Assembly: GCF_008271695.1 (NCBI RefSeq)
Contig: NZ_VKKY01000003.1
Span: forward strand, 1,426,001-1,490,000
Origin: Rufibacter hautae
GTDB lineage: Bacteria > Bacteroidota > Bacteroidia > Cytophagales > Hymenobacteraceae
Length of the DNA stretch: 64,000 bases
Direction of reading: 5' to 3'
The notes beneath the pieces were generated by a model, which was not told where the DNA came from, did no database searches, and was given only the letters and a program-made list of their open reading frames with translations. Positions 33,967 through 42,823 of this stretch are shown here, piece after piece (within the stretch, counting starts at the first letter, position 1; the number at the start of each line of letters is the position of its first letter). Position numbers and translations under genes: made by a program.

Positions 33967-36417
33967 ATGAGGGAATCTGCCACCATCCTTGTTGAAGAAA
34001 AAGAACACTGTTACCACTGCGGTGACGAGTGCACCAATGAACCCATCTATACCGATGAAAAGGCTTTCTGCTGTTCGGGTTGCCAGGCGGTGTATGAACT
34101 GCTGTACGCCAACAACCTGTGCACCTACTATAACCTGGAAGAAGGCGAAAAACCAGGCGTAACGGTCAGCACCGAGGACGTGCAGGTAAACCAGTTCGTG
34201 TACCTGGATGAACCCGCCACCTTAAACCAACTGCTCACTTTCCAGAGCGACACCTTAAGCAAAGTGCTGTTCCATATCCCCAACATGCACTGCAGTTCCT
34301 GCATCTGGCTTTTGGAGAACCTGTTCAAGCTGGACCAGGGCGTGGTGGAGTCACGGGTGAATTTCCCGCGCAAAGAAGTCTCTATTTCCTATCATCCGCA
34401 GAAAACTAAGCTCAGCAACTTGGTCACGCTGCTGTATAAGATTGGCTACGGACCCACCCTGAACCTGTCCAGCTTGTCTGGGAAGAAGCAGAAGCGAGAC
34501 ATCGGGGTGAATCTGAAGCTGGGGCTGGCGGGCTTCTGTTTCGGGAATACCATGCTGTTGAGCTTCCCGGAGTACTTCGCGTTTGGCGAGGAGGTGAAGC
34601 ATCAGTTTGGGGCTTTCTTTGGGTGGGTCAGCATTGTGCTGTCGTTGCCGGTGTTGCTGTATAGTGCGCGGGGCTTCTTTGAATCGGCATGGCAGTCTTT
34701 GAAGCAGCGGCACATCAACCTGGATACGCCCATCAGTTTGGGATTGGCCTCGTTGTTTAGCGTGAGTTTGTACGACATCTTCCTGCAAAGCGGGCCCGGC
34801 TACTTGGACTCTTTCACCGGCCTGGTATTTTTCATGCTGATTGGTAAATACGTGCAGAAAACAACCTATGACGCCCTGGCCTTCGACCGCGACTACAAAG
34901 CCTATTTTCCTATTTCAGTAACAGTTTTAGAAAAAGGGGCCGAAAACGTAATGGCGGTAAAAGAACTAACCCCTGGCAAGCGCATCCGCATCCGGAACCA
35001 GGAGCTGGTGCCCGCCGATGCCATTCTGCTCCGCGGCTCGGCGTTTATTGACTACAGCTTTGTGTCTGGTGAATCGGCGCCGGTGCCCAAAGTAGCCGGT
35101 GAGATCATTTACGCGGGTGGCCGCCAGGTGGGCGAAAGCATTGAGCTGGAGGTGATCAAAGACGTATCTCAGAGTTACCTCACGCAGCTCTGGAACAACG
35201 ATGTGTTCAAGAAAGAGAAAAGTTACTTTGGCGTAGGCACCTACGCCGATAAGGTGGGTGGTTACTTCATAACGGTGACCTTGTGCATTGCTTTGGGCGC
35301 TTTGGTGTACTGGGTGCCGCGCGATACCGATATGGCCATCAAAGCCTTTACCTCGGTGCTGGTGATTGCCTGCCCGTGTGCCCTGTCTTTGAGCGCGCCG
35401 TTCACTTTGTCCAATGCCCTTCGCATTTTTGGCAAACAGAAATTCTACCTCAAAAACGGCGATGTAGCCGAAACGCTAGCCAAAGCAGATACCCTGGTCT
35501 TTGATAAAACCGGCACCTTAACCGAGAGTACCCAAACCGATATCGCCTATGCGGGAGATCCCCTGAGCGCCGAGGAAGAAAGCCTTTTACGCTCGGTATT
35601 GCAGCATTCCACGCACCCTTTGAGCCAGGGCTTGTACCAGTTCCTGACGGCCCCGGTGCAACCCGTAACGCAGTACCAGGAGATTTCCGGCGAAGGCGTG
35701 CAAGGCGTGGTGGCCGGAGTGCTGGTAAAAGTAGGTTCTCGCAGTTTTGCGGGCGGCAAACAGTTACCCACCGAATCTGTTGGGTTGGCCACCCGGGTGT
35801 ACGTGCAGCTAGGGGAGGAGCGGAGCGGCGTCTTCACGTTCTCCAATCACTACCGCGAGGGATTGCCGCAACTGGTACAGGAACTACAACGCCAGGGCAA
35901 GAAGTTGGCTGTGCTGTCGGGCGACAACGATGCGGAGCGGGAAAACCTGCAGCGCATTTTCGGGACGGAGACTACCCTGCGGTTCCACCAATCGCCCGCC
36001 GATAAACTGGCCTACATTCAGCAACTGAAGCAGGAAGGCCACAAGGTGATCATGGTGGGCGATGGGCTGAACGATGCCGGAGCCTTGCAGATGAGTGACG
36101 CGGGTATCTCGGTGACCAACTCGGTGAACGGTTTCTCGCCCGGCTGCGATGCCATTCTGGATGCGGGTTCCTTTACCAACCTGGCTCTGTACCTGCGGTT
36201 CTCCCGCCGCAGCCTCAACGTCATTCTGGGCTCGTTCATGGTGTCTTTCTTTTACAACATCATCGGGCTTTCTATGGCAGTAAGCGGACAGTTCACCCCC
36301 GTGGTATCGGCTATTCTCATGCCCATCAGCTCCCTGAGCGTAATTCTCTGCTCTGTGCTGGGCGTGAGGTGGGTGGCTCTTCGGATGGGTTTGTTACAGG
36401 CTAAAGGGGAGAAATAA
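33967..36417 (+). CDS. ccoI: Copper-exporting P1B-type ATPase for cbb3 oxidase assembly
   Basis: An 816-residue heavy-metal P-type ATPase of the CcoI/FixI kind. N-terminal Cys-rich metal domain (CYHCGDEC, CCSGC at 35-39), HMA domain with MHCSSC (C109, C112), six-to-eight membrane helices with the transport motif ACPCA (468-472), phosphorylation site DKTGT (D513) and hinge GDGLNDAG. It delivers copper for the CcoN active site across the inner membrane. It lies upstream of the cco structural genes, separated by a DUF5655 gene and an AT-rich gene. Preceded by an Fnr-type operator. Confidence 0.94.
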   Translation: MRESATILVEEKEHCYHCGDECTNEPIYTDEKAFCCSGCQAVYELLYANNLCTYYNLEEGEKPGVTVSTEDVQVNQFVYLDEPATLNQLLTFQSDTLSKVLFHIPNMHCSSCIWLLENLFKLDQGVVESRVNFPRKEVSISYHPQKTKLSNLVTLLYKIGYGPTLNLSSLSGKKQKRDIGVNLKLGLAGFCFGNTMLLSFPEYFAFGEEVKHQFGAFFGWVSIVLSLPVLLYSARGFFESAWQSLKQRHINLDTPISLGLASLFSVSLYDIFLQSGPGYLDSFTGLVFFMLIGKYVQKTTYDALAFDRDYKAYFPISVTVLEKGAENVMAVKELTPGKRIRIRNQELVPADAILLRGSAFIDYSFVSGESAPVPKVAGEIIYAGGRQVGESIELEVIKDVSQSYLTQLWNNDVFKKEKSYFGVGTYADKVGGYFITVTLCIALGALVYWVPRDTDMAIKAFTSVLVIACPCALSLSAPFTLSNALRIFGKQKFYLKNGDVAETLAKADTLVFDKTGTLTESTQTDIAYAGDPLSAEEESLLRSVLQHSTHPLSQGLYQFLTAPVQPVTQYQEISGEGVQGVVAGVLVKVGSRSFAGGKQLPTESVGLATRVYVQLGEERSGVFTFSNHYREGLPQLVQELQRQGKKLAVLSGDNDAERENLQRIFGTETTLRFHQSPADKLAYIQQLKQEGHKVIMVGDGLNDAGALQMSDAGISVTNSVNGFSPGCDAILDAGSFTNLALYLRFSRRSLNVILGSFMVSFFYNIIGLSMAVSGQFTPVVSAILMPISSLSVILCSVLGVRWVALRMGLLQAKGEK

Positions 36418-36435
36418 GCGATTTGTTTTGAAGCG

Positions 36436-36478
36436 TTTAGGGTCTGTTTTTGGGAAAACAGACCCTAAATGTTTTTTT
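36436..36478 (+). terminator. Terminator after ccoI
   Basis: Perfect 15-bp stem: TTTAGGGTCTGTTTT (36436-36450) with AAAACAGACCCTAAA (36455-36469), then a run of T to 36479. Confidence 0.9.
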
Positions 36479-36500
36479 TGTTTAAACAAGGTGGTGCGGC

Positions 36501-36923
36501 TTACTTTCCCTTCTCCGCATCCAACTCATACGCCAGCCGCATGTAGTGTAGCACTTCCTCATTGATGTCTTCAGGCTCATAAAGCCTTAACCAATGGTTG
36601 GTTAGCTTTTCGCCAATATGGCCAATTTTATGGAAGCACAGCGTATCAGTATAAACCTTATTCAGCGGAATGTAAATGTCTATGAAGTTTCTACCCAGTT
36701 TGTAAATCATGCAGAAGCGGGTGTTCTTGGCCAATGAGAGCATAGACTTGGATGGGTGAATCCTGAAATCCCCAATGGTACGGTACTGTTCCAGAAAATG
36801 ATGGTACAAGGATACGGTCTTCTCAGATCTGCCGCTCAGGAAATCAGCCTCGGTTTTCTCCAAGCAGGAGTGGGTCTGATTGTTTCTTAGGAAAGATTGG
36901 GTGCAGGTGGGGCAGGTCCACAT
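36501..36923 (-). CDS. DUF5655-domain protein with Cys-rich N-terminus
   Basis: A 140-residue protein. MWTCPTCTQSFLRNNQTHSC forms a possible zinc-binding knuckle (C4, C7, then H/C), followed by a DUF5655-like domain (KTVSLYHHFLEQYRTIGDFRIHPSKS, SLAKNTRFCMIYKLGRNFIDIYIPL). DUF5655 occurs in small DNA- or stress-related proteins of unknown function. Convergent with ccoI, monocistronic. Confidence 0.8.
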   Translation of the reverse strand: MWTCPTCTQSFLRNNQTHSCLEKTEADFLSGRSEKTVSLYHHFLEQYRTIGDFRIHPSKSMLSLAKNTRFCMIYKLGRNFIDIYIPLNKVYTDTLCFHKIGHIGEKLTNHWLRLYEPEDINEEVLHYMRLAYELDAEKGK

Positions 36924-37217
36924 GGGCGGTTGGCGTTTTGGGCTTAATCTCAGGAAAATAGGTCGAAATCAACTATTCCCCAAAAAGGATAACAGAACAT
37001 CAGTGGAAAGCTGAATTGCATGAAGGGTTGAACACGGTGTTGAGGCTTAATCTTATAGAAGTGTTTTATGCTGGTTTGTGAAAAAATGGCTCAAAAACTA
37101 AGTGTTCAAAATATACTCACTAGCATGGAAGTAACTTTCGCTATATAGAGTATACTTAATTAAAAAATATTTTAAATTGTCTTTCAATTAGATTGAATAC
37201 AAATTAAATGAATCAGT

Positions 37218-38132
37218 ATGGATGATGTGTTTTACAATAAAGGAAGCTATTCTTGGAGTGATTTGGAAGAATTAATAAAGAACGAAGTAGAAGAAAATTT
37301 AAATTTAGATTATAAATCATCTAGGTCTTTAGATAAAACAGATCAAAAGAAGACCGAGATTGCCAAAGATATAAGTGCTTTTGCTAATTCCAATGGAGGA
37401 ATTATTATATATGGTATCGAAGAAGAAAATCATAAACCAGTAAGTTTTTCTTTTGTAGACGGAAAAATAATTACGAAAGAATGGCTTGAAAATGTAATAG
37501 ATGGAAATATTCACCAGAGGATTTCTGGTATAAAGATTTTTCCTATAAGGCAAGATGGAGATTTATCTAAAACAGTGTATCTAGTTAAGATTCCAATTAG
37601 TACAGATGCACCCCACATGAGTGTAGATAATAAATACTATAGAAGATATAATTTTAAATCTGTTCCAATGGAAGAATACGAAGTTCGGCTATTATATAGG
37701 AGAGAATCTTTGTCTGAAATGGAATTTAGCATTATTAGGATAAAGCATGTAGGAATAGAAAATGAGAATCAAATAGCAATGATGAAGAGAGAATTCTCAA
37801 TTCATGTTAAAAATATAGGTAAATCGCTTGAAAAGAATTGCAAAGTTGAAGTAGAGATGTTTGATGTTGATCATGCCAATATTGTTATACATCTTGATAA
37901 AAACTCAAATACTTCTTACAGGATATCTGAAAATAGTAAAGCAATAGTTTCAGGTTATAATACTGCTCCAATCTTTCCTGATGAAGAAGTTGCATTGCTT
38001 AGGTACTCTATTTCGGTAAATCTAAATTATTTTGAATATTTTATGAATAATGCTGTTTTTAAGGTTAAAATATATGACTCATATTCTACTAAAGAAGATT
38101 ATTTTAAATTGAGAAACCTTAAGTTAAATTAG
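37218..38132 (+). CDS. AlbA_2 (Schlafen-type) domain protein, AT-rich insert
   Basis: A 304-residue protein. Residues about 12-140 are an AlbA_2/Schlafen-like ATP- or nucleic-acid-binding domain: ESLNLDYKSS-type motif (EENLNLDYKSSRSLDK), EIAKDISAFANSNGGIIIYGIEE and a DAPHMSVDNKYYRRYNFKS block. The rest is beta-rich and unrecognised. The gene and flanks are far more AT-rich than their neighbours, and it interrupts the cco region between ccoI and ccoS, indicating horizontal acquisition. AlbA_2 proteins often serve as regulators or defence components; the role here is unknown. Confidence 0.85.
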   Translation: MDDVFYNKGSYSWSDLEELIKNEVEENLNLDYKSSRSLDKTDQKKTEIAKDISAFANSNGGIIIYGIEEENHKPVSFSFVDGKIITKEWLENVIDGNIHQRISGIKIFPIRQDGDLSKTVYLVKIPISTDAPHMSVDNKYYRRYNFKSVPMEEYEVRLLYRRESLSEMEFSIIRIKHVGIENENQIAMMKREFSIHVKNIGKSLEKNCKVEVEMFDVDHANIVIHLDKNSNTSYRISENSKAIVSGYNTAPIFPDEEVALLRYSISVNLNYFEYFMNNAVFKVKIYDSYSTKEDYFKLRNLKLN

Positions 38133-38220
38133 TGAAATTAACTATGTAGTTGAATAAATTTTTGTTTTAAATAATAATTTAGTTCTTGTATTTACTCTTA
38201 TTTGTATTTAAATATATTTG

Positions 38221-38256
38221 AAAAGGCACGGAAGTAACTTTCGTGCCTTTTCAAAT
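38221..38256 (+). terminator. Terminator after the AlbA_2 gene
   Basis: AAAAGGCACG with CGTGCCTTTT (38221-38251), an extended hairpin about 90 nt after the stop. Confidence 0.75.
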
Positions 38257-38299
38257 TTAACCTATCCAACCACCCGTCTGACATCAATCACCGCCTAAA

Positions 38300-38343
38300 C
38301 TGACGCACGTCATCTTTTCAGCGCAACCTTTACCTGACCTTTG
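38300..38343 (+). promoter_or_regulatory. Fnr-type operator and promoter of the ccoS-ccoNOQP operon
   Basis: CTGACGCACGTCAT (38300-38313; core TGAC-N4-GTCA) with a -7-like box GACCTTTG at 38336-38343, again 22 nt downstream. Confidence 0.7.
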
Positions 38344-38434
38344 TAACAACTGAAAGGGCTAGGTAAGCGCCGAAGCGGACAAACTCACTTCTCTACCGCT
38401 GCCGCCTGTTTCAGGAGAGAAAACCGGCAGTACC

Positions 38435-38641
38435 ATGAACATCATTTTCCTTTTAATCTGCATCAGTCTACTGGTGGCCATCCTGTTCCTGGGGGCTTTC
38501 CTGTGGGCGGTGCGGTCCGGTCAGTACGAGGACGACTACACGCCCTCTGTGCGCATTCTCTTTGACAATGAATTAACTAAAAAGCAGCCTATTACTTCTA
38601 TTTCTACTAAATCTATGGAGGACACCGCACATGTTAGCTGA
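38435..38641 (+). CDS. ccoS: cbb3-type cytochrome oxidase assembly protein CcoS
   Basis: A 68-residue protein with a single N-terminal membrane helix (IIFLLICISLLVAILFLGAFLWAV) followed by the typical RSGQYEDDYTPSVRILFD, the CcoS signature. CcoS is needed for cofactor insertion into the cbb3 oxidase. Its 3' end overlaps the ccoNO start by 11 nt, giving translational coupling. Confidence 0.92.
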   Translation: MNIIFLLICISLLVAILFLGAFLWAVRSGQYEDDYTPSVRILFDNELTKKQPITSISTKSMEDTAHVS

Positions 38642-40817
38642 GGTTCTAAAAGCTCCGGGCGAAGCGCTCAAAGAACGCGTCCGGACCGTTGAAACATTCT
38701 ATTATGACAACAAGATTGTCCGCGATTTCGCCTATGCTACCCTGTTCTGGGGCGTAGCCGGAATGCTCATCGGGGTGATCATCGCGTTCCAGTTGGCGCG
38801 CCCCGAGCTTAACATGGGCACCGAGTACACCACCTTCGGGCGGGTACGGCCTTTGCACACCAATGCCGTGATCTTCGCGTTTGTGGGCAACGGTATTTTC
38901 ATGGGCGTGTACTACTCTCTGCAGCGTTTGTGCAAGGCCCGCATGTACTCAGACAAGCTCAGCAAGATTCACTTCTGGGCCTGGCAACTGATCATTGTCT
39001 CTGCGGTCATCACGCTTCCGTTGGGCTACACTACTTCTAAAGAGTACGCCGAGCTGGAGTGGCCTTTTGACATCGCCATTACGGTGGTGTGGGTGGTGTT
39101 CGGCTGGAACATGTTCGGGACCATCATCAAACGCCGCGAGCGCCACATGTATGTGGGTATCTGGTTCTACATCGCCACATTTTTGACCGTAGCCGTGCTG
39201 CACATTGTGAACTCTTATGAGATTCCGGTGACGTTTATGAAAAGCTACTCTGGTTACGCCGGGGTGCAGGATGCGCTGGTGCAGTGGTGGTATGGCCACA
39301 ACGCAGTCGCGTTCTTCCTGACCACGCCGTACCTGGGCATGATGTACTACTTCCTGCCCAAGGCTGCGAACCGCCCCGTGTACTCTTATCGCTTGTCTAT
39401 CATTCACTTCTGGTCTTTGATCTTCATCTACATCTGGGCCGGACCTCACCACTTGCTGTACACTGCCTTGCCAGATTGGGCGCAGTCTTTGGGCGTTGTG
39501 TTCTCTGTGATGCTGCTGGCACCTAGCTGGGGCGGGATGATCAATGGTCTTTTAACCCTGCGCGGTGCTTGGGACAAAGTGCGCGAAGAGCCAGTGTTGA
39601 AATTCATGGTAGTCGCGATCACGGCTTACGGCATGGCCACCTTTGAAGGGCCACTCATGTCCCTGAAAAACGTGAACGCTATTGCCCACTACACAGACTG
39701 GATAGTGGCCCACGTACACGTAGGCGCCCTGGGCTGGAACGGCTTCCTGACCTTCGGTATCCTGTACTGGTTGTTGCCGCGCATCTTCAGAACCAAACTG
39801 TACTCCAATAAACTGGCCAACTGGCACTTCTGGTTAGGCACGCTGGGCATCCTGTTCTACGCCGTACCTATGTACTGGGCCGGGTTCACCCAAGGCTTAA
39901 TGTGGAAACAGTTCAACAACGAAGGCTTGCTCCAGTACCCTAACTTCCTGGAGACCGTGCTGCAAATTGTACCTATGTACTACCTGCGCGGTATTGGCGG
40001 ATTGCTGTACCTGAGCGGCGTGTTCCTGATGATCTACAACGTCATCAAAACCGTGAAAACCGGAAACCTTTTAGCCAACGAAGAAGCCCAGGCCGCTCCC
40101 CTGATGCCTGCCGTGGTGATCAAAGGCGAGACCCCGCACAGTGGTGGGCACTGGCACAGATTGATTGAGCGCCGTCCGGTACAAATGGCCGTGTTTGCTA
40201 CCGTGGCCATCCTGATTGGTGGTTTGGTTGAGATGATTCCAACATTCCTGATAGAATCTAACGTGCCTACCATTGCCAGCGTGAAACCATACACCTCCCT
40301 TGAGTTGCAGGGCCGCGATGTCTACATCAAAGAAGGCTGCGTGAACTGTCACTCTCAGATGGTGCGACCGTTCCGCTCTGAGACCGAGCGCTACGGCGAG
40401 TACTCAAAGGCAGGAGAGTTTGTGTATGACCGTCCGTTCCTGTGGGGCTCTAAACGTACCGGTCCTGATTTGCACCGGGTAGGAGGGAAGTACCCGCACA
40501 GCTGGCACTACCACCACATGCTGGACCCCACCTCCATGTCTCCGGGTTCTATCATGCCGGCGTACCCCTGGTTGCTGGAGAAAGACCTGGACACCTCAGA
40601 CACCAAAGCGAAGATTGAGACTTTGGCCAGCTTAGGAACTCCGTATGCCCCCGGCTACGCCGAAAGAGCCAACGAAGACCTCCTGCGCCAGGCCCGCGAA
40701 ATCACCGCCGAACTCAGGAAAGAGAACATTGAGGTGAAACCTGAGAAAGAGATTGTAGCCCTCATTGCCTACCTGCAACGCCTGGGCACCGACATTAAAG
40801 TGAAAGAAGAAAAATAA
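38631..40817 (+). CDS. ccoNO: Fused cbb3 oxidase subunits I and II (CcoN-CcoO)
   Basis: A 728-residue fusion. Residues 1-490: CcoN heme-copper oxidase core with about 12 helices and the conserved histidines (RPLHTNAVIFAF, WWYGHNAVAFFLT, IWAGPHHLLYT, WIVAHVHVGALGWNG). After another helix, residues about 550-728: membrane-anchored monoheme cytochrome CcoO with CVNCHSQMVRPF (heme motif C570-x2-C573-H574) and the distal Met region (SPGSIMPAYPW). The fusion is characteristic of Bacteroidota. It is the terminal oxidase for growth at low oxygen. Confidence 0.96.
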   Translation: MLAEVLKAPGEALKERVRTVETFYYDNKIVRDFAYATLFWGVAGMLIGVIIAFQLARPELNMGTEYTTFGRVRPLHTNAVIFAFVGNGIFMGVYYSLQRLCKARMYSDKLSKIHFWAWQLIIVSAVITLPLGYTTSKEYAELEWPFDIAITVVWVVFGWNMFGTIIKRRERHMYVGIWFYIATFLTVAVLHIVNSYEIPVTFMKSYSGYAGVQDALVQWWYGHNAVAFFLTTPYLGMMYYFLPKAANRPVYSYRLSIIHFWSLIFIYIWAGPHHLLYTALPDWAQSLGVVFSVMLLAPSWGGMINGLLTLRGAWDKVREEPVLKFMVVAITAYGMATFEGPLMSLKNVNAIAHYTDWIVAHVHVGALGWNGFLTFGILYWLLPRIFRTKLYSNKLANWHFWLGTLGILFYAVPMYWAGFTQGLMWKQFNNEGLLQYPNFLETVLQIVPMYYLRGIGGLLYLSGVFLMIYNVIKTVKTGNLLANEEAQAAPLMPAVVIKGETPHSGGHWHRLIERRPVQMAVFATVAILIGGLVEMIPTFLIESNVPTIASVKPYTSLELQGRDVYIKEGCVNCHSQMVRPFRSETERYGEYSKAGEFVYDRPFLWGSKRTGPDLHRVGGKYPHSWHYHHMLDPTSMSPGSIMPAYPWLLEKDLDTSDTKAKIETLASLGTPYAPGYAERANEDLLRQAREITAELRKENIEVKPEKEIVALIAYLQRLGTDIKVKEEK

Positions 40818-40880
40818 GTCCTGCTTCTGGTCCTTTCCAGGTATAGGGAAGGGCCGGAGGAAGGCACAAAAGATACGACC

Positions 40881-41075
40881 ATGTATAAAAGCGTTTTACA
40901 ATCCATAGACGGCATCGAGATCTATCCCATTATCTCTTTCGTCATTTTCTTCGCCTTCTTCCTGGGGTTGATTGCCTACGTGGTGGTTGTGAAGAAAGAG
41001 CACATCCAGAGCATGAAAGCCATGCCGCTGCAAAACGAAAACGGATTTGACCACCCACTAGACCTACGGTCATGA
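40881..41075 (+). CDS. ccoQ: CcoQ-like small cbb3 oxidase subunit
   Basis: A 64-residue single-helix protein (YPIISFVIFFAFFLGLIAYVVVV, then a charged tail KKEHIQSMKAMPLQ). Position between ccoNO and ccoP and its size identify it as CcoQ/FixQ. The stop overlaps the ccoP start codon by 4 nt. Confidence 0.85.
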   Translation: MYKSVLQSIDGIEIYPIISFVIFFAFFLGLIAYVVVVKKEHIQSMKAMPLQNENGFDHPLDLRS

Positions 41076-42280
41076 AACGATTGATACCCTACCTGGCATC
41101 CGCGCTGTTACTGGCCGGAATTGCCAACCCTGCCGCCGCGCAGGACGCCGTGAAAGGCAAAGCCGTTTTTGACGCCAACTGCGCTGCCTGCCACGCCGTG
41201 CAGGAGCAAGTGGTGGGCCCCGCCCTCAAAGACGTGCACAAACGCCGCGATGAGAAATGGATCGCTGACTTCGTGAAGAACTCCACCAAAGTCATCGCCA
41301 CCGGCGATAAACAAGCCGTGGAAGTGTTTAAGAAGTTCGGGAAAGTGCAGATGACCAGCTTTGAAGGCACGCTCTCAGACGGCGACATCAAAGACGTGAT
41401 TGCCTATGTCAAAGAAGAAAGCGACAAGCCCACCGAAGCCAAAACTCCGGAAGTAGGTCCCACTGACCCGGGCAAGGGAGAAGGCGCCGACCCGCCCCAG
41501 ACCAGTTTCCGATTTAAAGCTTTGCCGCCTACCACGCAGGTGTTGGTAGTACTCATTGGTGCCTTGGTACTTATGGTATTTGGAGCCTTGGTGGCTACGT
41601 TCATTCAGGCGCTGCCCTTGCTGAGCCACCTGTATGACAAGCCTGCCCTGCGGAACACACCAATGGCCCGCTTTGTAGCCTTGTTACGCGGAGACACCTC
41701 TACCATCACGGGCAAACACAAAGACATTCTCATGGAAGACCACACCTATGACGGTATCTTTGAGTTTGACAACGACCTGCCGCCTTGGTGGAAGTACATG
41801 TTCTACGCGACCATCGTGTTTGGCGTGGCTTACCTGCTGCACTACCACGTGTTCCAAAGCGGGAACCTCCAAATCGCCGAGTACCAGGCCGAGGTGCAAC
41901 AAGCTTCTCTCCTGAACCCCGCCGGCAACAGCGAAGGCAACGTGAACGAAGTCACCAACTTCAAACCGCTCACCGAAGCTCCTAAACTGGAAGCCGGGAA
42001 AGCCGCCTTCATCCAGAACTGTGCCGCCTGTCACGGTCAGGAAGGCCAAGGGGTGGTTGGTCCTAACCTAACGGATGAGTTCTGGCTCCACGGCGGAGAC
42101 GTGAACGACATCTACAAAACCATCAAATACGGCGTAACCAGCAAAGGCATGGTGGCCTGGCAGAAAAAGCTCAGCGATGACCAAATCCTGGAAGTGTCCA
42201 GCTACATCCTCAGCATCCAGGGCAGCAAACCCGCCAACGCTAAAGCCCCGCAAGGTGAGAAATACGTGCCTAAGAAGTAA
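41072..42280 (+). CDS. ccoP: cbb3 oxidase cytochrome subunit CcoP with extra N-terminal cytochrome c domain
   Basis: A 402-residue protein: signal peptide (ending NPAAAQ), a cytochrome c domain with CAACH (C37, C40, H41), a Pro-rich linker, a membrane helix (VLVVLIGALVLMVFGALVATF), the CcoP core with YDGIFEFDNDLPPWWKYMFY and its helix, then a C-terminal cytochrome c domain with CAACH (C317, C320, H321). Typical proteobacterial CcoP has two tandem hemes after the helix; here one heme domain sits in front of the membrane part, which implies a rearranged electron entry. Followed by a strong terminator. Confidence 0.93.
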   Translation: MKRLIPYLASALLLAGIANPAAAQDAVKGKAVFDANCAACHAVQEQVVGPALKDVHKRRDEKWIADFVKNSTKVIATGDKQAVEVFKKFGKVQMTSFEGTLSDGDIKDVIAYVKEESDKPTEAKTPEVGPTDPGKGEGADPPQTSFRFKALPPTTQVLVVLIGALVLMVFGALVATFIQALPLLSHLYDKPALRNTPMARFVALLRGDTSTITGKHKDILMEDHTYDGIFEFDNDLPPWWKYMFYATIVFGVAYLLHYHVFQSGNLQIAEYQAEVQQASLLNPAGNSEGNVNEVTNFKPLTEAPKLEAGKAAFIQNCAACHGQEGQGVVGPNLTDEFWLHGGDVNDIYKTIKYGVTSKGMVAWQKKLSDDQILEVSSYILSIQGSKPANAKAPQGEKYVPKK

Positions 42281-42317
42281 AGTACATTACACCCTTTATT
42301 AGCTTAGTTTCAGCGGA

Positions 42318-42344
42318 GCCTCTGCCATTTTGGTAGAGGCTTTT
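42318..42344 (+). terminator. Terminator after ccoP
   Basis: GCCTCTGCCA (42318-42327) pairs with TGGTAGAGGC (42331-42340), then TTTT. Confidence 0.85.
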
Positions 42345-42452
42345 GCGGTTTAAAAAGGATTTGTTTTTTTGGGTTGTTGTGTGTGGGTGGTATGTTGATG
42401 CCAGACTGGTAGTGTGTTCGGACAGCCAAATTTTTGGATGTCTTTTGCTTTT

Positions 42453-42540
42453 GCTGGCGGAGGGCCGCTGCTTTCATGGGTATATGAGCTATGAAACAAC
42501 CAAACATAAAAAACTGAGGTAACAACGGTCCTCCGCCAGC
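42453..42540. repeat. 88-bp nested palindromic element
   Basis: Outer 11-bp arms GCTGGCGGAGG (42453-42463) and CCTCCGCCAGC (42530-42540) enclose an inner stem (TTTCAT...ATGAAA). It lies in the 540-nt gap between ccoP and ccoG. Form and position resemble a small non-autonomous palindromic unit. Confidence 0.65.
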
Positions 42541-42667
42541 ATAAATAGACTACGCGTATCCCAAAATCTGCTTGTCCTCCTTCTGAAATATATCCTGCCT
42601 TGGGCAAACCTCATTTCAAAGCTCTTTTCCTCAAAACACCTCCAAAAAACCATTAGTCAGGCAAAAT

Positions 42668-42733
42668 ATGACAAAGATCATTTTCGCCAATGATGAACGA
42701 GGTGGTAAACGGCTGCCCATGCCGGTAATTTTA
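42668..42733 (+). promoter_or_regulatory. Fnr-type operator and possible promoter of the ccoG operon
   Basis: ATGACAAAGATCAT (42668-42681). The best -7-like match, TAATTTTA (42726-42733), is about 44 nt downstream, which would place the operator near -64 rather than -41.5; weaker than the other sites. Confidence 0.5.
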
Positions 42734-42823
42734 CAATGTGCTTCAAAGGGTCAAAACCCATTATAAGAGCACTGTGAAAGTTAACCCCCTTCTCGCTGCC
42801 GGGCGCTCAACCGGTAAGAGACT

